Below, piece after piece: positions 61,802 to 64,000 of a stretch of DNA of 64,000 nucleotides. The DNA is from JADZAI01 sp047602465. Its GTDB lineage: Bacteria > Pseudomonadota > Alphaproteobacteria > Micropepsales > Micropepsaceae. The notes below the pieces were generated by a model. That model searched no databases. It had not been told where the DNA came from and was given only the letters and a program-made list of their open reading frames with translations. Within the stretch, counting starts at the first letter, position 1; each line of letters starts with the position of its first letter. The DNA lies in assembly GCA_047602465.1 (NCBI GenBank), contig JASGHF010000001.1, positions 1,488,001 through 1,552,000 on the forward strand. The letters run 5' to 3'. The position numbers and the translations under genes were made by a program.

Positions 61802-62407
61802 CTAGCGGCAGGTGGCGGCTGAGGGGGCCTCGCGCTTCAGATCGGCGCAGGTATAGCCGGTCACCCGCTCCGACCCGACATGGTAGATGTCGGTCGCATG
61901 GCCTGCGGCGCGCAGGCGCAGGATGGCGTTCATGACGCCGTAATGCAGCCGGTCGCTGAGCTGCTTCGGCGTGCCGCCATGCTCGGCGATCCAGCTCCGC
62001 TCCGACATGGACTCGACCGCCGCCCCGAAATAGAGCCGGTAGGCGTCCGGGAAGGCCCCCATGCTTTCGGCGTGAAACCCGGCGCAGGCCTTGCCGTCGG
62101 CGGCTAGTATCTGCTCGCCGATGGCCCGTGTCAGGCGAGCGACTTCCGGCGCGTTGGCCTTGAGGACGGGCAGATCGGAAAGGCGCGTGTCGATGCCGGC
62201 GCAGAGCGTTCTGAAGCGCGCGACATTCGTCTGGTTTTCGGCGTTGAGGCGGTTCTCCTCCGCACGGCTGATGCGGTCCTCGCCGCTCACCGCCTCGGCG
62301 GCGGCGAGCGTTCCCAGCACGATGGGGTTGTCGTAGCCGCGCGAGCAGGCGGCCAGCGCCAGCGCACCGGCCAGCGCGGCGGCGGCCCTAATGCGCCGGC
62401 GGCACAT
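61802..62407 (-). CDS. lipoprotein of unknown function
   Basis: A 201-residue protein with signal peptide and lipobox (LALAACSRG). The mature part is mostly helical (RAEENRLNAENQTNVARFR), with Cys in FRTLCAGI, GKACAGF, GYTCADL and TCR at the end, perhaps disulfides. No recognised family. It overlaps the end of the GST gene by 20 bases, coupling them. Near 61.74-61.80 kb only short spacer is found. Confidence 0.65.
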   Translation of the reverse strand: MCRRRIRAAAALAGALALAACSRGYDNPIVLGTLAAAEAVSGEDRISRAEENRLNAENQTNVARFRTLCAGIDTRLSDLPVLKANAPEVARLTRAIGEQILAADGKACAGFHAESMGAFPDAYRLYFGAAVESMSERSWIAEHGGTPKQLSDRLHYGVMNAILRLRAAGHATDIYHVGSERVTGYTCADLKREAPSAATCR

Positions 62408-63017
62408 TCATGCCGCGCTGAACAGCCGGGCGTTCCGACACATGCTTCAGCCAGGTGTCGATATGGGTGTGGCTCTTGATGAGGCCGGCGAATTTCTTGG
62501 TGACGGTCGGCAATGTCGCGGCGACCCAGGGATAGGCCGCCATGTCGGCGATCGAGTATTCATCGCCCGCCAGGTATTCGGCCTCGACCAGCCGCTTCTC
62601 CAGCACCGCGATCAGGCGGGCGTACTCGTTGGAATAGCGCTCGATCGCGTAGGGGATTTTCTCCTTCGCGAAGACGGCGAAATGGTTCAGCTGGCCGGTC
62701 ATCGGTCCGAGACCCGCCATCTGCCACATCAGCCACTCGATCGCCTTCCACCGCGCATCGCCCGACTTGGCGAGGAAGCGGCCGGTCTTTTCGGCGAGAT
62801 AGATGAGGATCGCGCCGCTCTCGAACACCGTCGTGCCGGTCTCACGGTCGACGATGGCGGGGATCTTGTTGTTGGGGCTGATCTTCAGAAATGACGGCTC
62901 GAACTGCTGGTTCATGGTGATGTTCACCGGGTGAACCGTGTAGGCGAGGCCGCACTCCTCCAGCATGATCGAGACCTTGCGGCCGTTGGGCGTGGTCCAC
63001 GAATAGAAGTCGATCAT
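62388..63017 (-). CDS. glutathione S-transferase, nu class (YfcG/YghU-like)
   Basis: A 209-residue GST. The N-terminal thioredoxin-like domain has FYSWTTPNGRKVSIML, with the TTPN start of nu-class enzymes such as YghU, which reduce disulfides or peroxides with glutathione. The glutathione-binding region NNKIPAIVDRET and ESGAILIYLAEKTG follow; the C-terminal domain contains EYLAGDEYSIADMAAYPWV with the conserved Asp. Overlaps the lipoprotein start by 20 bases. Confidence 0.93.
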   Translation of the reverse strand: MIDFYSWTTPNGRKVSIMLEECGLAYTVHPVNITMNQQFEPSFLKISPNNKIPAIVDRETGTTVFESGAILIYLAEKTGRFLAKSGDARWKAIEWLMWQMAGLGPMTGQLNHFAVFAKEKIPYAIERYSNEYARLIAVLEKRLVEAEYLAGDEYSIADMAAYPWVAATLPTVTKKFAGLIKSHTHIDTWLKHVSERPAVQRGMNVPPAH

Positions 63018-63126
63018 GCGATGCTCCCCACTGTCGTTCTTGGGAGCGATTTAAGCGGAGCGGCAAGCGGCTGTCACCCCGCTAACGGCGCTGGCGGGCG
63101 GGCGCGGCCTCGGCTATGCGTCGGGC

Positions 63127-63582
63127 ATGAGCGACATCCCTCCGACCATGCCCGAGCATCGCATGGGCTTCGCGATCAGCGGCGTCCCGCATGCCGAGGG
63201 GCTGGCGATGACGGTCGTGGAGATCGGGGACGGCACGGCGCTGACCATGATTCCCTATGCCGAACATCTGATCGGCGACCCCGAGACGCGCGTTATCCAT
63301 GGCGGCGTCGTCACCTCGCTGCTCGACAATGCCTGCGGCATAGCCGTCACCAGCAAGATCAAGCGGTTCGGCGCCATCGCGACGCTGGATTTGCGCATCG
63401 ACTACATGAAGCCGGCGACGCCCGATCAGCCGATCCATGCGTTCTGCGAATGCTACCGCGTGACGCGCTCCATCGCCTTCGTGCGCGGCATCGCCTTCCA
63501 TACCGACCGCAGCGATCCGATCGCCGCCTGTACGGCCGCCTTCATGCTGAACACCGCCGCGAAGCGCGAGCCGAAGCCGTGA
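63127..63582 (+). CDS. PaaI-family hot-dog thioesterase, first of two
   Basis: A 151-residue hot-dog protein with the PaaI-like core RVIHGGVVTSLLDNACGIAV and DLRIDYMKPATPDQP. Its stop and the next gene's GTG overlap as GTGA, and both are of the same family, so they probably form a heteromeric thioesterase or an old duplication. Role: acyl-CoA hydrolysis. Confidence 0.9.
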   Translation: MSDIPPTMPEHRMGFAISGVPHAEGLAMTVVEIGDGTALTMIPYAEHLIGDPETRVIHGGVVTSLLDNACGIAVTSKIKRFGAIATLDLRIDYMKPATPDQPIHAFCECYRVTRSIAFVRGIAFHTDRSDPIAACTAAFMLNTAAKREPKP

Positions 63583-64000
63583 CGCCGAGCGAAATCCTGA
63601 AAGCCGCCAATGCGGCAGGGGCCAAGCCCGACCTCGCGGCCCTCGTCGCGGCCATTCCCTATGCGCGCTATCTGGGCATCCGGGTGGACCGCAAGGGCAC
63701 CGAGATCACGACCGTGCTGCCTTTCGCGCGGCACCTGATCGGCAATCCGGTATTGCCCGCGCTGCATGGCGGCGTGGTTGGCGGTTTTCTGGAAACGACG
63801 GCGATGCTGCAGGCGATCTTCGAGGCCGGCGGCGCCGAGATGCCGCGGCCGGTCGACATCAATATCGACTATCTGCGCTCAGGACGGCCTATCGACACGT
63901 TCGCCCGCGCGGTCATCACCAAGCAGGGCCGCCGCGTCATTAACATCCATGCCCATGCCTGGCAGGATGAGCACGACCGCCCCATCGCCACGCTGCGCGG
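63579..64000 (+). CDS. PaaI-family hot-dog thioesterase, second (3' end outside window)
   Basis: The visible 140 residues begin with a GTG overlapping the preceding stop. IPYARYLGIRVDRKGTEITT, LPALHGGVVGGFLETTAM (HGG motif) and VDINIDYLRSGRPIDTF align with the gene before it, showing a tandem pair. No stop is reached before the window ends. Function as for its neighbour. Confidence 0.88.
   Translation, partial: MTPSEILKAANAAGAKPDLAALVAAIPYARYLGIRVDRKGTEITTVLPFARHLIGNPVLPALHGGVVGGFLETTAMLQAIFEAGGAEMPRPVDINIDYLRSGRPIDTFARAVITKQGRRVINIHAHAWQDEHDRPIATLR

Overview
This is GC-rich chromosomal DNA from an alphaproteobacterium. A member of, or close to, the Caulobacterales/Hyphomonadaceae is the best guess, but genus cannot be read from the sequence. 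The reasons are a PodJ-like polar organiser whose upstream region carries a textbook CtrA box (TTAA-N7-TTAA) and two GANTC (CcrM-type) sites, the four-gene Lhr-helicase/ATP-ligase DNA repair cluster common in this class, and a DUF2239 gene. Acyl-CoA and lipid metabolism genes are unusually abundant. I see no rRNA, tRNA, CRISPR array, insertion sequence or prophage. There are about 61 protein-coding genes, very tightly packed, with ATGA/GTGA/TTGA start-stop overlaps. Five convergent pairs share a 4-nt (C/T)TAG at their stops. No gene-free stretch exceeds about 220 bases.

Region by region. 1-4.5 kb: an acyl-CoA degradation operon (acyl-CoA dehydrogenase, biotin-containing acyl-CoA carboxylase alpha subunit, second dehydrogenase, double hot-dog thioesterase). 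4.5-14.2 kb: alpha/beta hydrolase, secreted proteins, a self-sufficient CYP102-type P450-reductase fusion and a patatin-like lipoprotein, flanked by two collinear paralogues of an unrecognised exported family. 14.2-17.9 kb: TetR regulator with a clear operator and an HlyD/ABC exporter operon. 17.9-18.7 kb: a DUF1835 gene of lower GC. 18.8-25 kb: FadJ-type and thiolase beta-oxidation genes divergent from a TetR gene and two tandem HSL-type esterases. 25-36 kb: cation efflux, methyltransferase-like and DUF2855 proteins, a GIY-YIG/DUF2239 divergent pair around a double palindrome, an amidohydrolase, esterase-quinone oxidoreductase-AI-2E transporter operon, TetR/DUF4386 divergent pair, and a dienoyl-CoA reductase-like SDR.

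36-43 kb: the cisplatin/ligase-associated DNA repair cluster (ligase, exonuclease, helicase, PdeM), interrupted by a small secreted protein gene between helicase and pdeM, with another small secreted protein beside the ligase. 43-49 kb: TauE exporter with its TIGR02186 partner, the PodJ-like gene, and an Mpo1-like membrane protein. 49-58.3 kb: MerR regulator with its own palindrome, further acyl-CoA dehydrogenases, acyl-CoA synthetase, DoxX-like protein, hot-dog thioesterase, TetR/SDR divergent pair and a GNAT. 58.3-64 kb: an unknown helical/PH-like protein, a cupin gene carrying a single-base frameshift in a T5 run, two MliC-like exported proteins, a flavin monooxygenase, a lipoprotein, a nu-class GST and two tandem hot-dog thioesterases, the last cut by the window edge.

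The acyl-CoA enzymes, esterases, P450, FMO and several TetR/MerR regulators fit an organism that lives on fatty acids, isoprenoid or branched acyl compounds. No complete undescribed system can be proven from sequence alone. The best candidates for new biology are the DUF2239/GIY-YIG regulatory unit, the paralogous exported pair around the P450, and the secreted-protein gene placed inside the DNA repair cluster.
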